Translations under genes and position numbers: made by a program
The notes under the pieces: generated by a model
The model's input: only the letters and a program-made list of their open reading frames with translations
Told to the model about the DNA's origin: nothing
The model's database searches: none
Assembly: GCF_019279795.1 (NCBI RefSeq)
Contig: NC_056731.1
Span: forward strand, 868,271,052 to 868,335,051
Reading direction: 5' to 3'
Origin: Protopterus annectens
Taxonomy: Eukaryota; Chordata; Ceratodontiformes; Protopteridae
Length of the DNA stretch: 64,000 nt
In this document: positions 54,331 through 64,000 of the stretch, piece by piece
Layout: each line of letters opens with the position of its first letter
How positions within the stretch are numbered: the stretch's first letter is position 1

Positions 54331-56560
54331 ATGTCTGAGGCCCCAAAGTTGTTTTTTTCCAAGTGCACCGAGTGTGGCCATAAGCTCTCACCGGCGGATG
54401 GCCACACTCTGTGTCCGGTGCCTTGGGGTTGAACACCTATCTTCTGGTTGTGCGATTTGCACTGCGTTCAACCCCAGGGCACTGAAGGACTGGAGGTCGA
54501 AGCTGATCCTGGCGGGACTTTTGCCCCCGGATTCGGCCTCGGCCTCCGGTACTTCTGTGGCCTCCTCCCAGGCCTTGGTGGCGGCCACTCCTGCCTCTCT
54601 TCCCCAGGCCGGGACTCAAACTCCTGCTTCTGCGCCGGAGGAGGGAGAGGCCAGGAAGGAAGAGGGAGAAGCACCACATGCGGGGGGCCGAGGCCTCAGC
54701 GTCGGCCCCTCCAGCTAAGCGGGCTTCTCCCTCTAGGTCTTCCAGGTCTAGGTCTCCTCCTTCTCGGACCTGGTCTCCATGCTTTTCACCGGGTCCCAAG
54801 GAGGGGGAGACCCGATCTCTGTCGAGGTCATCGAGGCGGCACTCCCGGCCTGCCTCAGTGGCCTTGTCGAGATCAACACGCAGCCTGTCGGAAGCCGATT
54901 TGGACCGTGTGATGAGAAGGTTCATCCAGGCCCAAATGCAGATGGGAGTGCTCTTGCCCCCCCCCCTGGGGGGAGCTCAACACCCTATTTTGCCCCAATA
55001 GCTCCTTCTCCGATCCGCTTCCTGGGTTCGGAGCCGGGCAGTGTCAGGGTCGGGTCGGTGCCGGCAGTATCTGGTACTTAAGTGCCGACTCTCCCCTCGA
55101 GCTTGCTTGCTCTGAGCTTCGGTTCTGGGGGGTTTAGTGTGCCTTCTGCTCCGTCCAGGTCGGAGCACACTGGCCTCTCGGATCCATTGGTCTCGGCACC
55201 GGCTCCGATCTGCCCTTCAGATCCGGGAGAAGGTCGACTCTTGGATCCCACTGAGAGCAGCTCTCCCTCGGCATTCGAGGTGGTGGAGAGGGCACTGTTG
55301 AGGGCATCCAGGCCCCCACTCCCTGCTACGGCTCCATCCCGCACTCCCTCTTGTTTGGGTCAGGCTTCCATCACTCGGCCTCAGGGACAGCCTGCTTTGA
55401 CATCTCAGGTTGTTCCACTGGAACAGGACATTGCTGGTGAGTCCTCCTTGGACAGTCCCCCCGTGGAGGTTCCTCACAAGCGGAAGTGTAAGAGGAGGCA
55501 CGTGGACTCCCCAGAGTACTTAACAGAAGATACGGATTTGGATGACTGGGAAGGCTTCCCAAGATCACCCCCCCCGAGGAGGTCTCCTTCGGAGACCTCA
55601 TGTAAATGCTTAGGATCGGGGGGGGGGTGGTCTGCCCCCAAGGCTTTCTCTAACGAATCCGTGTTCCTGGAGGCGTTCGAAGCAGGCCTGTCTACCTCTT
55701 GGGTGTCCCCTCCGGCCGACCCCCTGGTGGACCTAATTACCACCAGGGCGTGGAAGGAGCCGGACACTGTAGCCAGTTCCCAAACGCCCCGATAGGATTG
55801 AGCCCCCCTTCGGAGAAGTCCCACTGGAGCAAGGGTCCCCCCGTAGATGCCATGTTGGTGGCGGCAGCCACCAAGAGGGAATTAGCTCAGGAGAGTCCCT
55901 CTGTGCATCCACCGAGCAAGGAGTCCCACTCGATGGATCGCCTAGGGAAGCGGGTCTTTAGTTCAGCGACCTTCTCAGTAAGGTCCCTGAACTACATGGC
56001 ACATGTCATTAGGATGCAGCGAGACCTTATCAGAGTACGCTGCTTCCCCCCTGGAGTCCATGTCGGCGGAAGACAAGCAGTTGTATTCCACTCGCATGGC
56101 CACTCTAAGATCAATATGGAATACCTCTATGCGGCTTTTATCCCATGCCACTGAGGGAGCCGCTAGAGCCAGCGGAGCAGGTCTTGTCATGAGACGTCAG
56201 GCCTGGCTCCGACACTGTGACTTCGCGGAACCCTTCAAGGCGTCATTTGCGAATGCCCCTTTTGATGGTTCTGCCTTGTTTGGCAAGACCGTTTGAGACT
56301 TTAATCCAGAGCGAAAAGGACGGGAATTCGCTGTCTGCCGTCTGAGTCCGCTTCTCTGCTCCCCAGAAGTCCTTCTCCAAGAACCAAAAGGGACAGAAGA
56401 AGATGTGGTTCCGAAAATCGCAGCATTCCCAACCTGCTCCAGACAACCAGTCCTTCCGTGGCAGAGGAGGACAGGGAAGACACTGCCCTAGAGGCGGAGG
56501 GGGCCCGAAAAATTTTGGGTCCAGAGAATCCTTCTCTGATCAGCCCACGCAGCAACCCTG
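54331..56560 (+). pseudogene. Element K gag-like region
   Basis: ATG at 54331 after an A13 run: MSEAPKLFFSKCTECGHKLS, cysteine cluster complete (CTEC, CVRC, CAIC). A Ser/Ala/Pro/Gly linker, an Arg-Ser repeat stretch (SRSSRSRSPPSRT, near 54735-54775), KRKCKRRHVDSPE (55474-55515), SMDRLGKRVFSSATFSVRSLN (55930-55992) and the RRQAWLRHCDFAEPFKASF block (56192-56248) follow. RNA-binding is suggested by the RS and basic parts. A few to several breaks. Confidence 0.85.
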
Positions 56561-56564
56561 AGGG

Positions 56565-58450
56565 GTGGCCCGTCTGCTCCACTCTGGAGGCAGTCGGGGG
56601 GCGTTTCTCGAGGCACCTGGCAAATTGGGAGTCCATCACAACTGATCGCTGGGTGCTTCGCATCATATCCAGAGGTTACCACATTCCCCTGTATCACGTC
56701 CCCAAAATCAGAAACCTCCCCGATGTGCCACCCAATCAGAGGGAGGTAGCAGCTGCAGAGATTCGGCAGCTCCTAGAAAAAAGAGCCATCCAACCCGTCC
56801 CCCCAGGCCAGTTTGGATTAGGGTTTTACTCCAGGTTCTTTTTGGTGCCAAAAAAGATGGGGGACTTAAGGCCAATCCTCGACCTTTCTTCCTTGAACCT
56901 GTTAGTAACCAAACAAAAATTCCGGATGGTCACCCTTCAATCCATCCTCCCCCTTCTGCGGGAGAATGACTGGATGTGCTCAATAGACGTCAAGGATGTG
57001 TACTACCACATTTGGATGGACAGATGATCCAGGAGGTTTCTCCACTTCCGGCTGGCAGCCAGTCACTACCAGTTCAGGGTCCTTCCCTTTGGTCTCACCA
57101 CAGCCCCTAGGGTGTTTACCAAAGTATTGGCAGTGATAGCGGCCCACCTGAGACTCCAGGGAATACAGGATTTTCCATAACTGGATGACTGGCTCCTGAC
57201 CGCCCCGACAAGGCATCTACTCTGCTCAGCCAGGGACTACTTCCTTCGACTTGCCCCCCGGCTGGGCATCACTATCAACATGGACAAATCCTCTCTTGCA
57301 CCGACCCAGGTGATAGAGCTCATAGGAGCCAAAATAGACACAAGGTACCTTCTAGCATTCCTGACTGCGGAACGACTGCAAAGCCTGAGGCTTCATGTGT
57401 GGGCCATCCTCCAATTAGAAGCTTCCCCGGCGGAGTTGGTCCTGAGGGCTCTAGGCTCCATGGCGGCGGCAATCACTCTTCTGCTGTTGGCTCGTCTCAA
57501 CATGAGGGTCCTGCAGTGGACCCTTCAAGTCCAGTGGTCCTTTCTACACCATCCCCTAAGCCATCCTATTCCCCTCAGCAGAGCTTGCAGGAGGGCCCTC
57601 TTGTGGTGGCTCCACTCCCTGGACCTCCATACGGGACGTCCCTTCTCCACCCCTCTCCCCCTCGCCACAGTGACCACGGACACCTCTTGCCTCGGGTGGG
57701 GGGGGGCGTTGCTCAGGCAGGACGGTCCAAGGCACGTGGAACGACGCAGAGACCTCTTTGCATATCAATGTTCTGGAGATGAGGGCGGTGCTCTTGGCGT
57801 TGCAGGCACTTCACAACCTTCTTCCTGTAGGAACTATTGCGATACAGACTGACAACATGTCAGTTGTCTGGTACATCAACAAACAGGGTGGAACCAGGTC
57901 CTATCCTCTCTGTCGAGAGGCCATGAGTGTGTGGGAATGGGCGATCTCCCAACCGCTTTCTTATTGCAACGCACATTCCGGGACGTTTCAACATGCTAGC
58001 GGACAGACTCAGCCGCAACATCCTTTCACCTTACGAGTGGTCTCTCAATCCCCAGGTAGCTTAGCGGATTTTTGCCGTATGGGGGCAACCCTGTTGCGAT
58101 CTCTTCGCCTCTCCCTCAAATACGAAATGCAACAGCTACTTCGCTCTAATTCCCCCCTTCGGGGAATCCCCGAGAGATGTTCTGGTGCATGCTTGGCCAC
58201 CCGGTCTGCTTTATGCATATCCTCCTCTACCCCTGATGCTGAAACTGATACAGAAAGCCAGTCGGTTGGGGAGCAGAATGATCCTCCTTGCCCCATTCTG
58301 GCCTCGCCAAACGTGGTTCCCTTACCTGTGGTCTCACCTGGTGAATCCTCCTGGGATTCTGGATCCCCTACCAGATCTAATATCTCGCCCACGAGGTCTC
58401 CCGACCCCAAATCTGGACAGCCTAAAGATGACAGCTTGGCTGCTCCAGTT
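56565..58450 (+). pseudogene. Element K RT-RNase H-methyltransferase region
   Basis: RT: GRFSRHLANWESITTDRWV (56599-56655), RPILDLSSLNLLVTKQKF (56873-56925), SILPLLRENDWMCSIDVKD (56941-56996), LPFGLTTAPRVFTK. RNase H: LATVTTDTSCLGWGG (57662-57705), QTDNMSVVWYINKQGG (57847-57894). Methyltransferase-like part at 58070-58330 with YAYPPLPLMLKLIQKAS and APFWPRQTWFPYL. Several breaks. Confidence 0.88.
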
Positions 58451-58454
58451 CCAC

Positions 58455-59438
58455 TCCTAGTCAGGACTCCCGGTATCTCTTCCCCAGTTAAAGCCATACT
58501 AGTAGCGGCACACTGGGCGGAGCATCATAATGTAGATCCCTTCACAGCACCGTTGCCGACTGTGTTGGAGTTCCTTACAGGTCTTTTTCATCAGGGGGCT
58601 AGCTGCTCAATGGTCAAGGTACAACTAGCAGCTATTTGTCATTACCATGTGGGACATGTATCAGGGCCTTTGATCACGGCAAAATTGTGCAAAACCTTTC
58701 TCAAGGGTACTTTCTTGCTCAGACCCCCTATCAAAGACATTGTACCTCCTTGGGATTTATCACTAGTCTTACAGGCCTTGACAGCTCCCCCTTTTGAACC
58801 TGCTGCTTCGATTGATCTTTAGTACTTATCCTGGAAAACGGTGTTCCTGGTCGCTATTACTTCAGCGAAAAGAGTTTCCGAGCTTCAGGCCCTTTGTGCA
58901 AAACCCCCGTACTTGGCCTTCCACCAGGATAGAGTATACCTCAGGACCAATCCCTTTTTTCTTCCTAAGGTGGCCTCAGAGGCGAATATCAATCAATCTA
59001 TTAACCTGCCTGTCTTCTTTCCTAAATACCAAAACAAAGGAGAATACAAATTGCATTCGTTAGATGTGCACAGACAACTGCGCTTCCACATTCATAGGAC
59101 GGCTGGTCATAGACAATCTGACCAGTTGTTCCATCTCCTTTGCCAAATTTAACTTAGGCAAATCTGTTTCTAAAGTTACTCTGTCACAATGGATATCACA
59201 GTGGATTCTCTTGGCCTACGAAAGTTCGGGAAGGCCCGCACCTCAGACAGTACGTGCGCATTCTACATGTGCTATGTCTACCTCTGTTGCCTTTAGGTCT
59301 AGAGTGTCGTTGGATGATATTGGCTCTGCAGCTACTTGGTCCTCATCCCATACTTTTATCAACCATTATAAGCTGGATGTTGTCTCCAGAGGGAGAGCAT
59401 CCTTTGGCTCCGCAGTGCTCCGGAACATCCTTCCATGA
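58455..59438 (+). pseudogene. Element K tyrosine recombinase
   Basis: VDPFTAPLPTVLEFLTGLF (58532-58588), VKVQLAAICHYHVGHVS, PPIKDIVPPWDLSLVLQAL, TSAKRVSELQALCAKPPY (58859-58912), the HST box near 59258 and FINHYKLDVVSRGRASFGSA (59356-59415) with the tyrosine. Upstream its frame is open over the methyltransferase part. A few breaks. Confidence 0.9.
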
Positions 59439-59469
59439 AGGCCTCCCAAGATCTAGGTAGCTGGGGACT

Positions 59470-59575
59470 CTGTCCCAAAGGTTGCTGACAAATGAAGTTC
59501 CTACTTCAGATTAAGAAGTTATGTACTCGCCATAACGTTCCATCTGAGTAGGTATCTTCATTTGTCTGCAACCCC
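59470..59575 (+). repeat. Element K internal complementary region
   Basis: GTCCCAAAGGTTGCTGACAAATG-AGTTCCTACTTCAGAT meets TAAGAAGTTATGTACTCGCCATAACGTTCC. These are the complements of the left and right ends. Confidence 0.92.
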
Positions 59576-59669
59576 CCCCCCCTTCCCCCTGACCTTCGGA
59601 TTTTAGTTCTGGATGTCCCTTCCTTAGTTCCTTCGGGACGTATCTTGCCTGTTAGCTGCTTATATACGG

Positions 59670-59858
59670 GAAAACTTGATCTGAGATCGGTCAGGGTTAG
59701 CAGGGGGTTATGGGTAAGGGGAGGAGCTAGGAGCTCGGATCTATTAGCTGTGAAATAAGTTGCCTGCTCGGATCAGAGATCGTATCCGATACCCAAAGGT
59801 TGTAGACAAATGAAGATACCTACTCAAATGGAACGTTATGGTGAGTACATAACTTCTT
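59670..59858 (+). repeat. Element K right ITR
   Basis: Inverted copy of 53921-54110, ending GGAACGTTATGGTGAGTACATAACTTCTTA. Confidence 0.9.
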
Positions 59859-60440
59859 ATGTGGTACATAAACAAGCAGGGGGGGAACTCATTCTTACCT
59901 ACTCTGCAGATTAGCCATGACCCTGTGGAACACAGCCTTGAGCAATTAAGTGCCACCTACAAGCTCAATTCCTGCCAGGCAAGCAAAGTTAACTGGTAGA
60001 CGACTTGAGCAGAAATCTACTGGACCCTCGAGTGGAAACTGGAACCCAACTCATTCAAACTTCTAACCCAGAGGTAGGGAACACCGGAGGGGGACATTTT
60101 CACCCCCCCCCCAAACCACCATTTGAGCAAATTATGCAGCCAGAGCCTGGAAGGTGGATGCCCTATCCTGTACATGGGAAAACCGCTCAATTTATGCCTT
60201 TCCTCCTCTGCCCCTCCTCTCAAAAATACTACTCAAGATCAAACAGGACAAGCTAAGGGCAATCCTTATTGCACCAGACTGGCCACGCCAGCACTGGTAC
60301 CCACTCCTATACAGTCAGACAACAGTGCCACCCTGGCACCTACATCAGACACCTTCATTGCTGCCACAGCAGGAGGGACAGGTTTTGGATCCACAGCTGC
60401 AAACCCTAAACCTTGCAGCCTGGCTTATCACCTGAATATA
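59859..60440 (+). pseudogene. Element J RNase H (rest) and methyltransferase region
   Basis: TATGTGGTACATAAACAAGCAGG continues the RNase H asparagine-rich block, then LSRNLL near 60010 and a C8 run at about 60104. Methyltransferase-like landmarks are DALSCTWENRSIYAFPPLPL (60157-60216), KILLKIKQDKLRAILIAPDW (60226-60285) and WPRQHWYPLLYS. Confidence 0.85.
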
Positions 60441-61026
60441 CCACCAACATCCCTTACAAACAGGTGCTGGACTTCATCCTTGAGGCCAGAAGGCCTGGTA
60501 CTAGGAAATCCTATGCTGAAAAGTGGAAAAGATATTGTTCTTGGAATCCTTCTCAAGGAAAGGACACAGCTTGTGCCCACCTTACCTCAAATCCTTGATT
60601 ACCTAGCAGAGCTGCTCCAGAGGCCTATCCTCATTGTGGTTTATCCTGGTTCTTGGTAATTTGCCTATCCTCCTCATCCATTAAAAATCATGCCTCTGCC
60701 ATCTCAGCTGATTGTAATACTGCACCACCTCTTTTTTTTTTTTTCTTTTTCTTCTCATCCTCTCATCAAACGGTTCCTGCGAGGAGCTAACAGTGTAAGG
60801 TCCCCTAGGAGAGCTCCCACCCTGGCCTGGGACCTTTAACTTTTGTACTGGAGAAGCTCACACTTTCCCCTTTTGAACCTGCTGCTTCAGCAGAGTTAAA
60901 ATTAGTCTCTTGGAAAACAGCCTTACTTCTAGTTATTACTTCAGCAAGAAGAGTGTCTGTGTTACAGGCACCGACGGTGGAGCCCTTCATTATTTTCCAT
61001 GCTAACAGGGTTTCCCTCGGGACCAA
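60440..61026 (+). pseudogene. Element J tyrosine recombinase, first piece
   Basis: VLDFILEARRPGTRKSY and AEKWKRYCSWN (60461-60545), then a poly-T run (60730-60750) and the core up to FHANRVSLGTN. An unrelated 300-bp insert follows. Confidence 0.83.
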
Positions 61027-61334
61027 CTAACAGGATCCCAGTTCGTATTAGGCAGAGCCCCTCACTGACTCTCCAAGAGAAATCTTGATGAGTGGATGGG
61101 AGATCGTAAGTTTACCCCAGGGGTCATATCTGTGTCACTGCTAGACAGGGGCACAGTAAACTAATTCTATTATATAAGGGGACCTTCACTGTGTCACTAC
61201 TAGACAGAGGCACAGTATTATAGATTTATTTTGTACAATTTTGTACCATTTCATGGGGTGGCAAAAGCCACATCACTATGGCTAGGTTTACAAATGCCCC
61301 AGGGCAGATAGCCTAGTACTATACTATGAAACTA
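61027..61334 (+). mobile_element. Insert in J's YR gene, CR1-tail-like
   Basis: About 300 bp of unrelated sequence splits the RVSL-TN / PSFMAKVV coding block. CTAAC occurs at both edges (a possible short target duplication). Inside, TGTGTCACTGCTAGACAGGGGCACAG recurs imperfectly as TGTGTCACTACTAGACAGAGGCACAG. The end, TACTATACTATGAAACTATGA, resembles the short ATTCTATGA-type 3' repeats of CR1 LINEs. So it is probably a truncated CR1 tail or a SINE that uses one. Confidence 0.5.
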
Positions 61335-61845
61335 TGACTAACCCATCCTTTATGGCCAAGGTGGTATCCAGTGTGTCTGTAAACCAGTCCATCCATTTGC
61401 CACCCTTTTTCCTTAATCCTCAGAATAAAGGGGAAAGGTTCCTGCACTCCTTGAACACGTGCACAGACAGCTCGGGTTCTACCTTGACAGGACTAAGCCT
61501 TTCAGAAAATCTGATCAGCTGCTAGTCAGCTTTGCTGCAGGGGCAGAGGGCAAGGCCGTTAGGAAGCAAACCATTTCCAAATGGATAGCACACTGCATCC
61601 ATTTCTGCTATAAGCACCGTGGCAAACCTACCCCTCAGGGGATCAGAACTCATTCCACTAGAGCTACTGCAACCTCTACAGCATTCCTCAAGGGAGTCCC
61701 TATCAGGGACATCCTAGAAGCTGCAACCTGGAGCTCTGTGTACACCTTCACCAAGGATTACCACTTGCCTATGTTTTCTAAATCCAGAGCTGGATTTGCT
61801 ACAGCAGTCTTACAAGGCCTGCTAACCAGCCCTAACACTTCTTGA
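61335..61845 (+). pseudogene. Element J tyrosine recombinase, second piece
   Basis: NPSFMAKVVSSVSVNQSIHL, a drifted RQLGFYLDRTKPFRKSDQL (61465-61522), KQTISKWIAHCIHFCYKH, HxxR box GIRTHSTRATATSTAF (61639-61686) and the tyrosine block FTKDYHLPMFSKSRAGFATA (61747-61806), ending VLQGLLTSPNTS. Confidence 0.87.
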
Positions 61846-61879
61846 CTGCCTCCACCCTTCCTCAGCTTTGGGAATCAAC

Positions 61880-61985
61880 CAGTGTGATGACTGCAACAGT
61901 GAAACACGAAGAACATAGTACAGTTGTGTACACTTACCATAAATGTAGATGTTTAGATGTTAGTATATTCACTGTTGCAGTCCTG
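61880..61985 (+). repeat. Element J internal complementary region
   Basis: GTGATGACTGCAACAGTGAAACAC-AAGAACATAGTACAG meets TTGTGTACACTTACCATAAATGTAG...CACTGTTGCAGTCC. Confidence 0.88.
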
Positions 61986-62104
61986 GTTTCCCTCTCTCCA
62001 GCCCCCTGGCTTTCTCTATCCTTTCTACCTATCCTCTTTATAGACATTTTTTTATGGCGGGGGTATTTACTTTTTACTGGAGGTGTTCTACACCATGTAA
62101 TAGC

Positions 62105-62216
62105 TTCCTATTTCAGGGGCTCCTGACATCTGGGGCAAGAAAAAACGATGCAATGTCGGCTTCATGTTTTATACCCCTGATGACCTGACGTCATGAGAGG
62201 CAATAGCATCAGATGC
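62105..62216 (+). repeat. Element J right ITR, truncated
   Basis: CTGACATCTGGGGCAAGAAA boundary, then GCTTCATGTTTTATACCCC and CTGACGTCATGAGAGGC in complement to the left ITR. It changes at about 62216 into RNase H coding sequence, so the outer half is lost. Confidence 0.83.
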
Positions 62217-62585
62217 CACAACAAGGGACTGCCTTTCTCACCACCCCCGCCACCCAGTCCCTCCCCACAGACACTTCAGACTATGCTTTGGGTGCACACC
62301 TGGACGGCAGGTGTATACAGGGCCAATGGACCCCGCAGCAAATCCCTCTGCACATCAACCAAAAAGAGATGATGGCTGTCTAGCACGCCTTGATAGCTTT
62401 CAAATCCCTTCTCTCCCCAGGGGGTGTTCAGATCAAAACAGACAACACTGTGATGTGGTATATCAACAAGCAGGGAGGGACTCACTCCTACCCTCTGTGC
62501 AGGCTGGCCATGACCTTTTGGCACACATCATCTGCCATGCAACTGCACCTGTTAGCACAAGTCCTTTCCTTTCCTAAAACTATCA
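62217..62585 (+). pseudogene. DIRS RNase H fragment (possibly remnant of element I)
   Basis: TDTSDYALGAHLDGRCIQG (62268-62325), QIPLHINQKEMMAV (62339-62380), KTDNTVMWYINKQGGTHSYP (62436-62495) and LCRLAMTFW match lineage 1 RNase H, closest to B. It abuts the broken end of J. Element I was split by J, so its 3' side should lie here; a deletion spanning the J end and I's RT would give this arrangement. That link is inference. Confidence 0.8.
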
Positions 62586-62639
62586 CTTCACAGCCTGCTA
62601 GTTCTTCCTATTAAGTTTCCCAGTAACACTGTATTTTTA

Positions 62640-64000
62640 AAAGATGCTTAATGCGTCCTTATTCATCCAAACTTCATGCATGTCTTAAGGTTGTGTATGT
62701 CTGGATCACATTATTAGTTTTCTGCCTTACTCTTTGGACTAACCACTGCACCAAGACTGTTTAGAGTCTGTAGCTCCAGTTCTAGCTCATTGCAGACTAT
62801 AGAGTGTACACTTTTTTTCCTTAGACACCTTGCTAATCTTTGCAGGGTCTCAAATGTTTGGAGTCAATCACTCTGAGAGCTCATGCACAAGCTGGGATTC
62901 CAAGAGAATATTAGAAAGTCTCTCTTGACTCCATCACATAGGATTGTGTTCCTGGGGTGTTAGCTTGACACTGCAGTTCAAAGAGCTTTTCTTCCACAGG
63001 AAAAATGGATATTTATGTAGGTCTTTTTTCTAACGTTTTACACTACTTGGTCACTGAGAGGAAATATTTCAGGATTTTGGGTCTCATGGCAGCTATGATT
63101 CTCATGATGCCCTATTAAGACTACACATGTGAAAGTTACAGTGGTATCTGAAGAAACTTTACTCCCAGCACCAACATCCTTTCTTTTCATATTGCATGGT
63201 GGAGATGGCAAATGTCCTTAAATCGGAGTCTCCCCTTCTCTCTGTGTTCCAAAGCAATCTGTCCTCACAGATGCCTCTGACTTTGTTTTGGAAGCAGTCT
63301 CAGGAGGGGTTAAAAAGTGTAAGATGTGTGGGACACAAAGTACTGGCATGAGCCCACAAATATAAGAGATATTTGCCCTGTTCAAGTCATTCAAATTTTT
63401 GAAGAGGTCCTGGGGACCGGAGATGATTCAAGTTGTTACAGGCAATACCGCAGTCATTTGGTACATCACCAAGCAAAGGGAAAGTAAGGCCGTACCTCCA
63501 TTGTAGCTTAGCCCATTTAGTTTGAGATTTAGTTTCACAGCACAATTTCACTGTACAGGTATCCTACATTGTGTTAGAACAAAACTGTGCAGACCAGTTG
63601 AGCAGGACAATGACAGATTCTCATGAATAGAAACTAGATCAGGAGTCTATTTGATCCATCTGTGGGATGTTCCTTAAATAGACACATTTGTCTCCTTTCT
63701 GAACAATCAGTTGGCAAGATTGTGCTCCATGACTCCATGCAAGAAGTCCAGGAAGACAAATGGCTTTCCTTTTCCTTGGACAGGAGTGTTCCTGTATGCT
63801 TTTCTACACTTCATTGATATCCAAGGTATTTCTGAAGATGCAGAAGGAATCGCCGAAGATTATTGTGGTGACTCTCTTCTGGCCCAGGCAACTGTCATTC
63901 TCCCTTTTGGAAATGACCAGGAGCAATTACTGCAAGCTTCTTCAGAAATTTGATCTACTCGCACAAGAACAGGGGGTGATGTTCATCATGTTATACTGCT
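62640..64000 (+). mobile_element. Old DIRS polymerase fragment at the window edge
   Basis: Diverged RT (SALLFGLTTAPRLF, 62717-62760), thumb (GLMAAMILMMPY, 63080-63118), RNase H (LTDASDFVLEAVSGG near 63254; NTAVIWYITK, 63444-63473; DQLSRTMTDSHE, 63592-63627) and methyltransferase-like end (KMQKESPKIIVVTLFWP, 63836-63885). Order and orientation match the other copies. It has many breaks and is much older than C or H. It continues past the window; no ITR is seen. Confidence 0.75.

Larger units (their letters stand above)
53921..59858 (+). mobile_element. DIRS element K (lineage 2), inserted in RNase H of J
   Basis: 5.9 kb with all parts. Left end ATCTGAAGTAGGAAC, right end GTGAGTACATAACTTCTTA; the ICR gives the same junction. 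J reads ...AACACCACA before and TATGTGGTACATAAACAAGC after, continuous with the usual TDNTTVMWYINKQ coding block. Moderately preserved, with about ten breaks by eye. Confidence 0.93.
50289..62216 (+). mobile_element. DIRS element J (lineage 1), inserted in gag of I
   Basis: Own sequence 50289-53920 and 59859-62216, with K in the RNase H region, a SINE in gag and a 300-bp insert in the YR gene. Left end GTGG^ATGTTTAGTG. The ICR is complete, but the right ITR breaks off at 62216 without the normal terminus, so a deletion removed its end. Moderately decayed, many breaks. Confidence 0.9.

Noticed and set aside
1-64000. CRISPR array or operon-like gene cluster
   Set aside because: No regularly spaced short repeats with unique spacers. 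The tandem repeats found are adjacent duplications, and the inverted repeats belong to DIRS ends.

Overview
The window looks like non-coding (intergenic or intronic) DNA from a vertebrate with a large, transposon-swollen genome. About three quarters of it is DIRS-type tyrosine-recombinase retrotransposon sequence. The rest is smaller repeats: V-SINE-like and other tRNA-type SINE sequence, LINE endonuclease remnants, microsatellites and an unclassified long interspersed repeat. This mixture fits a lungfish or another large-genome fish or a salamander. The V-SINE-like piece at 38.67 kb points weakly towards a fish or lungfish. No complete host gene is visible; one possible 49-bp exon (812-860) is reported with low confidence.

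Layout. 1-2.9 kb: unique or old repeat DNA. 2.9-24.94 kb: a four-layer nest in which element A (2902-24942) contains B (8159-24226), and B contains both C (10376-16725) and E (19567-23670). 24.95-25.6 kb: a very old DIRS scrap. 25.62-36.69 kb: element F with G (28149-33725) inside its polymerase region. 36.7-38.8 kb: unassigned DNA, a DIRS end fragment next to strong hairpins, an L1-like endonuclease remnant and a V-SINE. 38.81-44.25 kb: element H, the best preserved single copy, sitting inside that V-SINE. 44.25-48.65 kb: diverged copies of an unclassified repeat, tandem duplications, a minus-strand L2/CR1-type endonuclease remnant and a (GT)n tract. 48.65-62.6 kb: element I interrupted by J, which is interrupted by K; a deletion seems to have removed the J right end and much of I. 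62.64-64 kb: an old DIRS polymerase fragment cut by the window edge.

All the DIRS copies share one plan, in order: left inverted terminal repeat (ITR) with a promoter-like block; a gag-like gene with an N-terminal C-x2-C-x12-C-x2-C-x9-C-x2-C cluster; a reverse transcriptase / RNase H / Dam-like methyltransferase polyprotein; a tyrosine recombinase (YR) with an R...HxxR...Y signature, often starting inside the polymerase gene in another frame; an internal complementary region (ICR) that carries the complement of both element ends joined head to tail; and the right ITR. In this family reverse transcription is thought to give a circle that the YR then integrates. Two lineages are present: lineage 1 (B, E, F, G, H, I, J; right end GGTAsGTAC-AAACTGTAC-like, left end ATGTTC) and lineage 2 (A, C, K; right end GTACATAACTTCT-like). 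Every copy is a fossil with several to many breaks. Every recognisable copy lies in the + orientation, and the lineage 1 junctions share a G^TTT target.
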